Below are positions 9,496 through 17,456 of a stretch of 64,000 nucleotides of DNA, piece after piece (positions within the stretch are counted from its first letter, which is position 1; every line of letters starts with the position of its first letter). The notes below the pieces were generated by a model. That model was given only the letters and a program-made list of their open reading frames with translations, searched no databases and was not told where the DNA came from. Made by a program: the position numbers and the translations under genes. The DNA comes from Spartinivicinus ruber (lineage in GTDB: Bacteria; Pseudomonadota; Gammaproteobacteria; Pseudomonadales; Zooshikellaceae): positions 1,835,001-1,899,000 of the forward strand of contig NZ_CP048878.1 in NCBI RefSeq assembly GCF_011009015.1, written 5' to 3'.

Positions 9496-10761
9496 TTAAT
9501 AAACACTTTCGTCTAGTTCTAAACCTTCTGCTTTTCGTAGCTTGCGAATGGCAATATTCATTAAAATCATGCAAATGGCGACAATACCGAATAACACCAT
9601 AAAACAAGAACTGCGTACGCCGATCCAATCATTTGCAATGCCGAAAATAATGGGTAAAGTAAAGCCGCCTAAGCCGCCAATAACACCTACCATGCCACCG
9701 ACTGACCCCATATTAGCTGGATAATAATCGTGGATAATGCGATAAACAGAGGCTTTACCGATACCTTGGGCGATACCTATCAGGAAGACTAAGACAGTAA
9801 ATACCCAGATATTAAGGCCCACTTTAAAGTGCACATCTCCCTCAATACCGTGAATAATCATGGTAGTTTGTGGGTAAGATATAAAGAATAAACAAACCAG
9901 TGATACCCAGAAAACGGCCCAATTTATTGATCGTGCACCAAATTTATCAGATAACCAGCCGCCTAAGGCACGAATAACACCTGATGGTAAGGTAAATAAC
10001 ATGGTAATAAATGAAGCAGTTTTTAAGTCTAACTCATATTCACCAACATAGTATTTTGGTAACCATAGTGCTAAGGCGACAAACCCACCAAAAACAAAGT
10101 AGTAGTAAAGACCAAACCGCCAAACCCTAATTTCTTTTAATGGGGCTAGCTGAGCAGCTAATGAGATATGTTTGCCTGATTTTTTTCGTTCTTCATGGGC
10201 GGGATCATTAAAGGTAAAAAACCAAAAAATCACTGCCATGATGACCATTGCAACAGAATAAATCTGAGGTACAGCCCTCCAGCCAAGTGCAACAACAATC
10301 ATTGGAGCCACTAAGTTAGTAATGGCTGCACCGGCATTGCCTGCACCAAAAATCCCCATGGCTGTGCCTTGTCGGTCTTTTTCAAACCAGGCTGAGGTAT
10401 AAGCGATACCAATAGCAAAAGAGCCACCTGCTAAGCCAACAAATAAACCAATGACAAGGTACTGCCAATATTCAGAGGCAAAAGCTAAACCATAAGTTGG
10501 TATGGCAACCAACAACATGTGAATAAAAAAGACAATCCGGCCACCAAAGCGATCAGTCATTATTCCGAGAGGTAAACGGGTAATAGAGCCAGTAAGAATA
10601 GGGGTAGCAACTAAAATACCAAACTCAGTATCTGATAAATTCAGTTCCTGTTTGATTTTTATTCCAATGATAGAGAACATGGTCCATACAGCAAAATTTG
10701 CTGCAAAGGCCACGGTGTTCATGGAAAGGACCGACCATTGCTTTTGGGTATGGCTAAGCAT
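9496..10761 (-). CDS. narK1: Nitrate/nitrite transporter, NarK1-type MFS protein
   Basis: 421 residues with about 12 membrane segments. It is a NarK-type major facilitator protein: GLFVGLAGGSFAIGIAYTSAWFEKDRQGTAMGIFGAGNAG holds the glycine-rich nitrate signature and the residues after it. The ATG at 10761 has GGAGG 7 bases upstream. It is the first gene of the narK1-narK2-narGHJI operon, 12 bases before narK2. Type I NarK proteins are usually assigned proton-coupled nitrate uptake, which would prime nitrate entry before nitrite builds up. It is transcribed from the divergent promoter region shared with narX. Confidence 0.94.
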   Translation of the reverse strand: MLSHTQKQWSVLSMNTVAFAANFAVWTMFSIIGIKIKQELNLSDTEFGILVATPILTGSITRLPLGIMTDRFGGRIVFFIHMLLVAIPTYGLAFASEYWQYLVIGLFVGLAGGSFAIGIAYTSAWFEKDRQGTAMGIFGAGNAGAAITNLVAPMIVVALGWRAVPQIYSVAMVIMAVIFWFFTFNDPAHEERKKSGKHISLAAQLAPLKEIRVWRFGLYYYFVFGGFVALALWLPKYYVGEYELDLKTASFITMLFTLPSGVIRALGGWLSDKFGARSINWAVFWVSLVCLFFISYPQTTMIIHGIEGDVHFKVGLNIWVFTVLVFLIGIAQGIGKASVYRIIHDYYPANMGSVGGMVGVIGGLGGFTLPIIFGIANDWIGVRSSCFMVLFGIVAICMILMNIAIRKLRKAEGLELDESVY

Positions 10762-10818
10762 ATTAACCTCCTTTACGACTGCATACCCTGAAGTTAGGGG
10801 AGGTTAATGGAACTATAG

Positions 10819-10832
10819 TTGATCTCGGTCAA
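10819..10832. promoter_or_regulatory. Anr/FNR-type box, TTGATCTCGGTCAA
   Basis: TTGAT-CTCG-GTCAA matches the FNR/Anr consensus TTGAT-N4-ATCAA at 9 of 10 conserved bases. Its centre is 64 bases upstream of the narK1 start. If it acts at -41.5, transcription of narK1 would start near 10784, which leaves a short leader. This suggests oxygen-limited activation of the nar operon. Confidence 0.8.
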
Positions 10833-10869
10833 TAGTTGTTTTTGTGGATAGTTGTCAAACAACAATAAA

Positions 10870-10885
10870 TACCTATTTAGAGGTA
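10870..10885. promoter_or_regulatory. NarL 7-2-7 binding site
   Basis: TACCTAT-TT-AGAGGTA is a perfect inverted pair of NarL heptamers (consensus TACYYMT) with the 2-base spacing that NarL/NarP prefer. It lies 52 bases from the centre of the Anr box, on the side far from narK1, the layout expected for a nitrate-boosted, Anr-dependent promoter. NarL is encoded next door. Confidence 0.8.
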
Positions 10886-10973
10886 TGCTAGCAGTTTAGT
10901 ATAATATATTGAAAAATAAGAATTTTTTATTTTTTATTGAAATAGAAGGGGCTAAAGGCAGCAGTATAGTCTC

Positions 10974-10987
10974 TTTAGAGGTATGCT
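10974..10987. promoter_or_regulatory. Second NarL half site within a 14-base repeat
   Basis: TTTAGAGGTATGCT occurs here and again at 10876-10889, a spacing of 98 bases. Each copy holds the heptamer AGAGGTA (TACCTCT on the other strand). At this copy the partner heptamer is degenerate, so it is a half site. It lies closer to narX and may serve that promoter. Confidence 0.5.
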
Positions 10988-11020
10988 TGCGGGGTTACAT
11001 AGTATGGCTGGATTAATAAA

Positions 11021-11034
11021 AATGATTCTCATTA
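11021..11034. promoter_or_regulatory. Possible Fur box upstream of narX
   Basis: AATGATTCTCATTA matches the core of the Fur consensus (AATGATAATCATTA) at 12 of 14 bases and is itself an inverted repeat. It lies 75 bases before narX. Iron control of narXL would be unusual, so this is only a motif match. Confidence 0.35.
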
Positions 11035-11108
11035 ATTATGTTTGGCATAAAAAAATTGGTGATTTGAGATATAGTTAATTTCACTTAAGTCTGAATTAGA
11101 TAATTACT

Positions 11109-12953
11109 ATGGTTGAAAAAAAACAATATAGCTTATTAACCCGAGTTGGAGTGGCTTTTGCCGCAGTCGTCACCTTAGGTTTGGTAAGTATGATTAGTTC
11201 AGTCATTATTGCTGATTCAGCTGAAGGAGACAGCTTTGCAATAAATTTATCAGGATCGCTTCGCATGCAAAGTTATCGTATTGTCACCTTATTACAACGA
11301 AAAGAGCCACCAGCAACAATTAAGCAAGCGATTAATAATTTTGAGCAGCGCCTATTCAACCCTATATTACAACATGTTGTTACCAGTCAATTAGATGATC
11401 AAGTTGATAATAGTTATCAACGGGTTGTAAACCGTTGGCAAAGCTTAAAGCCACAATTGCTAACAAGTCTTTCTTCAGATTTAGCATTTATTCATTTTCA
11501 GCAGGTGGAAAGTTTTGTTAATGGTATTGATGAGCTGGTAAAACACTTAGAAGTTGTCTCTGAAACAAAAATTTACACCTTAAGAGCTATTCAAGTTGTT
11601 ACTTTATTCTTAACTTTATTAGTTATTTTTATTGCCATGTATAATTTACATACACGACTAATGGCTCCTTTAAAAGAGCTGGTGCAAACGGCCAGTGCGA
11701 TAAGGGATGGTGATTTTGAGCAGCGTTCTCCTTATCAAAGTGCTGATGAACTAGGATTACTCAGCAATACTTTTAACCAGATGCTAGATCATCTTACTCA
11801 GTTAAATAGTGAGCTGGAACAGCGGGTAGAACAAAAAACAGCAACATTACAAAGAACCAATCGAGTGCTGGAAACCCTATATGAAACTAGTCGTTGGCTG
11901 AATGACTTTCCACAGGAAATCCAAACCAGTTTGGTTAAATGCTTGGAACGTTTACAACAGGTAACAGGTTTAAAACGAATATCTACTTGTTTGGAATTAA
12001 CTAAAAGTGAACCATTTAATCAATTATTATCTTCTGACCAAAATAAACGACCACCATTTTGTCAGTTGCCCGATTGTGAAGGATGTCAAGAAAGAAGGGA
12101 AATACAAGGTGATTTAAAGCAGTCTCAATTAATTAGCCTTGCAATAAAAAATAAGGTTGATTGTTATGGAGAGCTATTAGTCGAAACAGAAGTGAACACC
12201 TCCATTACTGATTGGCAATTGCAGTTGTTACAAGCATTTACTGATATGGTCGCAACAGCTTGTAACCATAATCAGTTTATTGAGCAAAAGGCCAGGCTGG
12301 CAATGATGAATGAACGTGCGGTGATTGCCCGTGAGTTACATGACTCGCTAGCTCAGTCTTTGTCCTACCAAAAATTACAGGTTGCTCGGTTACGGAAACT
12401 AATAAGTGCACAGGCAGATCCTGATGTGTTGGAAAAGACAATTAATGAAATACAGCAAGGGCTAAATTCTGCTTATCGTCATTTGCGGGAGCTACTCAGC
12501 ACATTCCGTTTAAAAATAGATGCGCCAGGGCTTGAGCAAGCGTTGAAAGGTACAATAGAGGAATATCAACAACAAACACACATCACGTTGCACTTGGATT
12601 ATCAACTGCAGCAAAGTCATTTAACAGCACATGAAGAAATTCATTGTTTACAGATTGCGAGAGAAGCCTTATCCAACGCGATCAGGCATTCCAATGCAAG
12701 TAGGGTGACTGTATACCTTTCGGAAACGGCTAATGGTCAGGTGGAGCTGGCTATTGTAGATGATGGGATCGGCATTGATTTGAACACAGAAAAGCCTAAT
12801 CACTACGGGCTAATTATTATTCAAGAGCGAGCTAACAGTTTGCAAGGGGTTTTAACTTTAAGGCGTTCTACTGAGGGTGGTACAGAAGTTAAAGTTGAGT
12901 TTACTCCACAACAGACAACTAGAAACCAACAAGAATTAGGTGAGTTAGTATAA
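11109..12953 (+). CDS. narX: Nitrate/nitrite sensor histidine kinase
   Basis: 614 residues. Order of parts: transmembrane helix 1 (about 12-34), the periplasmic P-box (DSAEGDSFAINLSGSLRM, about 36-53) that binds nitrate/nitrite, transmembrane helix 2 (about 158-178), HAMP, a coiled-coil S-helix, a central domain with a Cys cluster (CQLPDCEGC, typical of NarX), then HisKA_3 with the phosphorylated His near residue 411 (ARELHDSLAQSL) and an HATPase_c domain (AIVDDGIGID). It autophosphorylates and passes phosphate to NarL. It is followed 3 bases later by narL and is transcribed away from the nar structural operon. Confidence 0.96.
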   Translation: MVEKKQYSLLTRVGVAFAAVVTLGLVSMISSVIIADSAEGDSFAINLSGSLRMQSYRIVTLLQRKEPPATIKQAINNFEQRLFNPILQHVVTSQLDDQVDNSYQRVVNRWQSLKPQLLTSLSSDLAFIHFQQVESFVNGIDELVKHLEVVSETKIYTLRAIQVVTLFLTLLVIFIAMYNLHTRLMAPLKELVQTASAIRDGDFEQRSPYQSADELGLLSNTFNQMLDHLTQLNSELEQRVEQKTATLQRTNRVLETLYETSRWLNDFPQEIQTSLVKCLERLQQVTGLKRISTCLELTKSEPFNQLLSSDQNKRPPFCQLPDCEGCQERREIQGDLKQSQLISLAIKNKVDCYGELLVETEVNTSITDWQLQLLQAFTDMVATACNHNQFIEQKARLAMMNERAVIARELHDSLAQSLSYQKLQVARLRKLISAQADPDVLEKTINEIQQGLNSAYRHLRELLSTFRLKIDAPGLEQALKGTIEEYQQQTHITLHLDYQLQQSHLTAHEEIHCLQIAREALSNAIRHSNASRVTVYLSETANGQVELAIVDDGIGIDLNTEKPNHYGLIIIQERANSLQGVLTLRRSTEGGTEVKVEFTPQQTTRNQQELGELV

Positions 12954-12956
12954 AAT

Positions 12957-13607
12957 ATGAGCGATATGGTAGTGAGCGACATCATTATTATTGATGACCA
13001 CCCAATGTTACGTAAGGGGTTAATTCAGTTGTTGGAGTTAGAAGTTGATTTTAACCCCGTAGCGGAATGCGGTGATGGAAAACAAGCTGTCGAATTGGCT
13101 CAGCAGTATGAACCAGATTTAATTTTATTAGACTTGAATATGCCTGGCTTCAGTGGGATTGATACCTTAAAGGCTTTACGGGCAGCAGATATAGATGCAC
13201 GTATCCTGATGTTTACTGTTTCTGATGCTCAGGAAGATGTAGTTGAGGCTTTTAAATGGGGGGCTGATGGTTATCTATTAAAGGATATGGAGCCTGAGCA
13301 GATTGTTGAGCAGTTGCGCCAGGCATTAACTGGCCAAATGGCGATTAGTCCAGAGCTCACTAATATTCTTGCTTCTGCAATACGGCATAAGTCAACCATA
13401 CATAAAGCCAATATTAATGATTTGACCAGTAGGGAAAAACAGGTACTAAAACTAATTGCCGCAGGACAAAGTAATAAACTGATTGCTCGTAAGCTAAAGA
13501 TATCAGAAGGAACAGTGAAAGTGCATGTTAAAAGAGTATTAAGCAAGCTGAATATGAAGTCTCGGGTTGAGGCAGCTGTGTGGTTAGTGGAGAACCGGAT
13601 AAGTTGA
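12957..13607 (+). CDS. narL: Nitrate/nitrite response regulator, NarL/FixJ type
   Basis: 216 residues: receiver domain with DD at 17-18 (IIIDDHPM), acceptor Asp near 59 (LLDLNMPG) and conserved Lys (LLKDME), then a LuxR-type helix-turn-helix at about 150-210 (LTSREKQVLKLIAAGQSNKL). It is the partner of NarX and should bind the heptamers at 10870-10885. Its stop codon directly abuts the stop of the next gene on the other strand, with no spacer. Confidence 0.96.
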   Translation: MSDMVVSDIIIIDDHPMLRKGLIQLLELEVDFNPVAECGDGKQAVELAQQYEPDLILLDLNMPGFSGIDTLKALRAADIDARILMFTVSDAQEDVVEAFKWGADGYLLKDMEPEQIVEQLRQALTGQMAISPELTNILASAIRHKSTIHKANINDLTSREKQVLKLIAAGQSNKLIARKLKISEGTVKVHVKRVLSKLNMKSRVEAAVWLVENRIS

Positions 13608-14336
13608 TTATTGTAAGTATTGTCTTTGGATCTCAGTGAGTGTGCCACTACTCTTTAGTTTATCAAAAGACTGCTGAAGCCTTTCAACAATATTGGGATC
13701 AGTATTTTTTTGGATAACGATATAGTATTTTTTAGAACCGTCTAATAAAAGTATTTTCTCAAATTCAGCATAATTGCTACCAGCTTGTTTAGCTAAAAAA
13801 GCAAGTGAATATTCTAAAAAAACGACGAGATCTGTTCTACCTAACAGTATCATATGTACAGTTTGTTCGTAGTTGACAGTTTCTGTAACGTTTAGCCCCT
13901 CACTTTTTAGTTGTTCTGTTGCTGCTGTACCAATTACTGTTCCAATGGTATAGCCTTTCGATTTAATCTCTTCAAGTGATGAAGCTTTAATATCTTGCCT
14001 TTTCTTGAGTTTGTAAATGTAAATGTTTCGATCACTGATAGGACCAATCCAATGAAACAGTTTTTCTCGATTCGGCTTTCGAACGACCGTATAAAGTAAT
14101 GTACCCGGCTTTTCAGTGGCTAATAGAAATGCTCGTTTCCAAGGGGCAAATGCCCACGATTTGACTTTGATACCAGAATCTTTAAGTATATGTTGAGTTA
14201 TATCTGTCGATAGCCCAGTAAATTTCCCATTTTCTTTGTAAGCGTAGGGTGGATAGTTTTCTACAATGATATCAATGCTTTCTGCCAGTAATGTAGGTTG
14301 GTACAAGGCAATAATAAAGAAAGCAAAGAATTTCAT
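13608..14336 (-). CDS. Periplasmic solute-binding protein, SBP_bac_3 family
   Basis: 242 residues from the ATG at 14336. I prefer this to an ATG 24 codons upstream because it puts a signal peptide (MKFFAFFIIALYQPTLLAES) at the N-terminus. The mature part opens IDIIVENYPPYAYKENGKFTGLSTDI, the start of the polar amino-acid-binding fold (PF00497). No permease or ATPase gene is near, so it may feed an uncoupled transporter, act as a sensor component, or be an orphan binding protein. It is one of three related proteins in this window (others at 25830 and 59016). Ligand unknown. Confidence 0.8.
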   Translation of the reverse strand: MKFFAFFIIALYQPTLLAESIDIIVENYPPYAYKENGKFTGLSTDITQHILKDSGIKVKSWAFAPWKRAFLLATEKPGTLLYTVVRKPNREKLFHWIGPISDRNIYIYKLKKRQDIKASSLEEIKSKGYTIGTVIGTAATEQLKSEGLNVTETVNYEQTVHMILLGRTDLVVFLEYSLAFLAKQAGSNYAEFEKILLLDGSKKYYIVIQKNTDPNIVERLQQSFDKLKSSGTLTEIQRQYLQ

Positions 14337-14552
14337 TGCAAAAATGTATACCCTTTTAGAATAAATAGGCCATACATAAATATTAGCTAACTTTATTTGA
14401 ATAGACAACAGCAGATTTCTTTTAATTCATGCCAGGTTTACTGAACCAATAGCCATTGAACTCGCTATCATGTGCGATTATAGATGGGGAGTCACCTTGT
14501 ATCGCCTTATTAAATTTATCTATTCGATACAGTGCAGATTATATTTCATTAT

Positions 14553-15245
14553 TTAATAATAACGGATCTGTGTGTTAGCAACATATTGTTTTATGTCAGG
14601 TAATAGCTGTTCTAAATGATAATAGTGACTTTTCTGGTTAAGTTCAGTGTTGAGAATATTGCCCGGTCTAAAGGACTGTAATATCCAGTGCTTAACCTTG
14701 TATGAGGCTAAAGTGACAGCTATTGAAAGTAGTTGGTCAGGGGACAATAGCTGGCAATTAATGGTGGTTCTAATTTCATAAGGTATGTTCGATTGCAATA
14801 GGCTATTTAAACTACTTAAGCATTTTTTATAGTAAGCTCGGTTACCAGTAATAACTGTCGCGACCGAGGGAGGTGCTTTATAGTCAAAACCCACCCAGTC
14901 CAGTTGCGGTAAAATAGCTTTAAAATGTTTAGGGAGACTACCACTGGTATGTAACCCTACTTTAAACCCCTGTTGTTTGCACCATTGTATAGCCTCGACT
15001 AACCCTGGTTGAATTAATGGTTCACCACCACTGAAAACGATTGCTTCAACTAAATTCACTCGTCGTGTTAAAAAATGTTGAATAGCCAGCCATTGATAGG
15101 CTCCAGAACAGATTTTAATTAACTCTGGATTATGACAATACTGACAGCGTAAATTACAACCTTGGCAATATAGCACTGTTGCCAAATGGTCGGGAAAATC
15201 AATGGTGGTAAGGGGGGTTATTCCCCCTATTTGAATTGCTTTCAT
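14553..15245 (-). CDS. nrdG: Anaerobic ribonucleotide reductase activating protein (radical SAM)
   Basis: 230 residues. The radical-SAM cluster motif is CQGCNLRCQYC (a CxxxCxxC core), followed by FSGGEPLIQP, the SAM-binding GGE motif. NrdG uses SAM and a [4Fe-4S] cluster to put the glycyl radical on NrdD. The gene lies 7 bases after the small glycyl-radical gene and is the last gene of the nrdD operon. It resembles the longer NrdG type that starts MKAIQIGGITPLTTIDFP and is close to pyruvate-formate-lyase activases. The neighbour makes the nrdG assignment safe. Confidence 0.92.
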   Translation of the reverse strand: MKAIQIGGITPLTTIDFPDHLATVLYCQGCNLRCQYCHNPELIKICSGAYQWLAIQHFLTRRVNLVEAIVFSGGEPLIQPGLVEAIQWCKQQGFKVGLHTSGSLPKHFKAILPQLDWVGFDYKAPPSVATVITGNRAYYKKCLSSLNSLLQSNIPYEIRTTINCQLLSPDQLLSIAVTLASYKVKHWILQSFRPGNILNTELNQKSHYYHLEQLLPDIKQYVANTQIRYY

Positions 15246-15252
15246 TGTTACC

Positions 15253-15420
15253 CTACGTTTTGCGTATGTTTTCTTTGTCTTCTATAAAAAAGCATCTGTC
15301 ATTGTGTTCAGATAATTTACCTGGGTTGAAAGCGACAGTGGGGCGATGGTAGCCCATTACCCGGGTCCAGACTTCGCAGCGTTGTCTTTTTGGATGATTG
15401 TTTAAAGTTTGTTTGGCCAT
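15253..15420 (-). CDS. Separate glycyl-radical domain of class III ribonucleotide reductase
   Basis: 55 residues from an ATG at 15420 with AAGGAG 7 bases upstream. The frame runs further upstream into nrdD, but this start has the ribosome site. The peptide holds CEVWTRVMGYHRP and FNPGKLSEHNDR. These match the C-terminal glycyl-radical segment of NrdD, in which the Gly of the RV-x-GY motif carries the radical. In most NrdD proteins this segment is the end of the same chain, after the CPxC zinc site. Here nrdD stops 13 bases earlier and the segment is its own gene. It should dock on NrdD and be activated by NrdG. The short length is not a truncation: the conserved end is complete. Confidence 0.8.
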   Translation of the reverse strand: MAKQTLNNHPKRQRCEVWTRVMGYHRPTVAFNPGKLSEHNDRCFFIEDKENIRKT

Positions 15421-15433
15421 TAATTGCTCCTTA

Positions 15434-17149
15434 TTAAAGATCATTGGCGATAATTGCTTGATCGCACTTTGGACAAAACTCGTGTTCGCCTGGTAAATAA
15501 CCATGCACAGGGCAAATAGAAAAAGTAGGGGTAATCGTAATATAAGGGACTTTAAAGTTGCTTAACGCAGCTTTAACCAATTTACGACAACTGATACTGC
15601 TGGAAATAGGCTCGGCCATATAAAGGTGTAGTACGGTCCCGCCGGTATAAGCTCGTTGAAGTGGTTCCTGCATCTCCAAGGCTAAAAATGGGTCATCGGT
15701 GTAACCCACGGGTAATTGACTGGAGTTGGTATAGTAGGGAGCATCGGCAGGCCCACACTGAATAATATCGGTAAACCGTTTTTGGTCTTCTTTGGCAAAG
15801 CGATAGGCAGTGCCTTCTGCTGGAGTGGCTTCCAGGTTATAGAGTTGCCCTGTTTGCTGTTGAAATTCAACAATTTTAGTTTTGATATGAGCCAGTAACT
15901 CTGAGGCTAACTGCTGGCCTTGGTTGGTGGTAATATCTTCCTGATCATTACTAAAATTACGAACCATTTCGTTTATACCGTTGACCCCAATAGTAGCAAA
16001 ATGATTCCGTAAGGTCCCTAAATAGCGTTTGGTATAAGGGTATAAGCCTTCATCCATCAGTTGTTGTACTACATGACGTTTAATTTCCAGGCTTTCTTTG
16101 GCAGTATTTAATAAGTAATCTAACTGTTGAAATAAAGCTTGTTTGTCGCCTTTATGTAAATAACCCAGCCGGGCACAATTAATAGTAACCACGCCCAATG
16201 AGCCAGTTTGTTCCGCAGAGCCAAATAACCCATTGCCTCTTTTTAGCAGCTCTCGTACGTCGAGTTGTAAGCGGCAGCACATGGAGCGTACCATATGAGG
16301 TTTTAGGTCGGAATTTAAAAAATTTTGAAAATAAGGCAAGCCATATCGAGCGGTCATAGCAAATAAGCGCTCAGTATTTTCGGATTCCCAGTCGAAGTCA
16401 GGGGTAATATTGTAAGTAGGGATAGGAAAGGTAAACACTCGACCTTTATCATCTCCTTCGGTCATTACCTCAATAAAGGCTTGATTGATCATAGCCATTT
16501 CGTTGCTAAGCTCACCATAGCTAAAAGGCTGCTCTTCACCTGCAATAATAGGAATTTGTGTTTGCAGATCTGTAGGACAGGTCCAATCAAACGTTAAATT
16601 AGTAAAGGGAGTTTGGGTACCCCAGCGTGAAGGAATATTGAGGTTATAAATAAACTCCTGTATCAGCTGTTTAACTTGTTGGTAATTTAGTTGATCTTTA
16701 CGAATATATGGCGCTAGATAAGTATCAAATGAACTGAAAGCTTGTGCACCAGCCCATTCGTTTTGCAAAGTACCTAAAAAGTTAACAATTTGCCCCAGTG
16801 CTGTTGATATGTGTTTGGGTGGTGCTGACTCCACTTTACCCGCGACTCCATTAAACCCTTCGTACAACAGTTGGCGTAATGACCAGCCAGCACAATAACC
16901 ACCCAACATGTCTAGGTCGTGAATGTGAAAGTCAGCATTGATATGTGCACTTCTCACTGCTTCGGGGTAAAGGCTGTAGAGCCAGTAGTGGGCAGTCATT
17001 TTGCCTGAAGTGTTTAAAATCAGACCACCTAAAGAATAACCTTGGTTAGCATTGGCTTTGATCCGCCAGTCTTGCTTGGTCAAATATTCCTGGTAGGTGT
17101 GGTGTATATCCAAGAGTGGTAGGGATTCGACAGTATTTGTACTTAACAT
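15434..17149 (-). CDS. nrdD: Anaerobic (class III) ribonucleoside-triphosphate reductase, main chain
   Basis: 571 residues. NrdD reduces ribonucleotides to deoxyribonucleotides without oxygen. Visible marks: LGGYCAGWSLRQLL (active-site Cys about 86), SMCCRLQLDVREL (about 290), the finger-loop segment GLFGSAEQTGSLGVVTINCARLGYL, and a C-terminal CPVHGYLPGEHEFCPKC zinc-type motif. Two parts of typical NrdD are absent: the N-terminal ATP-cone (the chain starts almost directly with the catalytic barrel) and the glycyl-radical tail, which is the next gene. Regulation by dATP through an ATP-cone is therefore unlikely. The promoter carries NrdR-like and Anr-like sites. Confidence 0.94.
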   Translation of the reverse strand: MLSTNTVESLPLLDIHHTYQEYLTKQDWRIKANANQGYSLGGLILNTSGKMTAHYWLYSLYPEAVRSAHINADFHIHDLDMLGGYCAGWSLRQLLYEGFNGVAGKVESAPPKHISTALGQIVNFLGTLQNEWAGAQAFSSFDTYLAPYIRKDQLNYQQVKQLIQEFIYNLNIPSRWGTQTPFTNLTFDWTCPTDLQTQIPIIAGEEQPFSYGELSNEMAMINQAFIEVMTEGDDKGRVFTFPIPTYNITPDFDWESENTERLFAMTARYGLPYFQNFLNSDLKPHMVRSMCCRLQLDVRELLKRGNGLFGSAEQTGSLGVVTINCARLGYLHKGDKQALFQQLDYLLNTAKESLEIKRHVVQQLMDEGLYPYTKRYLGTLRNHFATIGVNGINEMVRNFSNDQEDITTNQGQQLASELLAHIKTKIVEFQQQTGQLYNLEATPAEGTAYRFAKEDQKRFTDIIQCGPADAPYYTNSSQLPVGYTDDPFLALEMQEPLQRAYTGGTVLHLYMAEPISSSISCRKLVKAALSNFKVPYITITPTFSICPVHGYLPGEHEFCPKCDQAIIANDL

Positions 17150-17179
17150 GATTTTTAACTGCTAAACAATGAGTGATGT

Positions 17180-17227
17180 ATACTATATATAGTATGGTTA
17201 TATAGATATTTATACCATTTATTGTAT
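17180..17227. promoter_or_regulatory. Tandem NrdR boxes upstream of nrdD
   Basis: Two 16-base elements, ATACTATATATAGTAT (17180-17195, perfect palindrome) and ATACCATTTATTGTAT (17212-17227), start 32 bases apart, or about three helical turns. This form and spacing are those of the NrdR repressor box pairs that precede ribonucleotide reductase genes. The first box is 31 bases before the nrdD start, well placed to block the promoter. Confidence 0.8.
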
Positions 17228-17241
17228 TTGACTTAAGTCAA
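17228..17241. promoter_or_regulatory. Anr/FNR-type box, TTGACTTAAGTCAA
   Basis: A perfect 14-base palindrome of the form TTGAC-N4-GTCAA, matching the FNR/Anr consensus at 8 of 10 bases. It directly abuts the second NrdR box. At -41.5 it would place the nrdD start site near 17193, so Anr would activate and NrdR repress the same promoter. Confidence 0.7.
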
Positions 17242-17456
17242 AGCTTTAGTGGGTTACTACTTAAAGAAGGAAGTACTACACCTGATATAGAAGTTATCCA
17301 TGTGGCTCAGCAAAGCTGGCCGAATAGTAATTAGTCATAAGATATGAAAAAGGCAGGAATAAGAGGGTATAAAATAGAACAGCCTTTTTTAGTAGATTAG
17401 TACTCACCACTATTGGTTATGATAAGGGTGTCTGCCATTGGTATGGGAAGTAAACC

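Noticed and set aside
15421-15504. Longer start for the small glycyl-radical gene, overlapping nrdD
   Set aside because: The ATG at 15420 has a strong AAGGAG site and the extra residues come from the antisense-free overlap with nrdD, with no family match.
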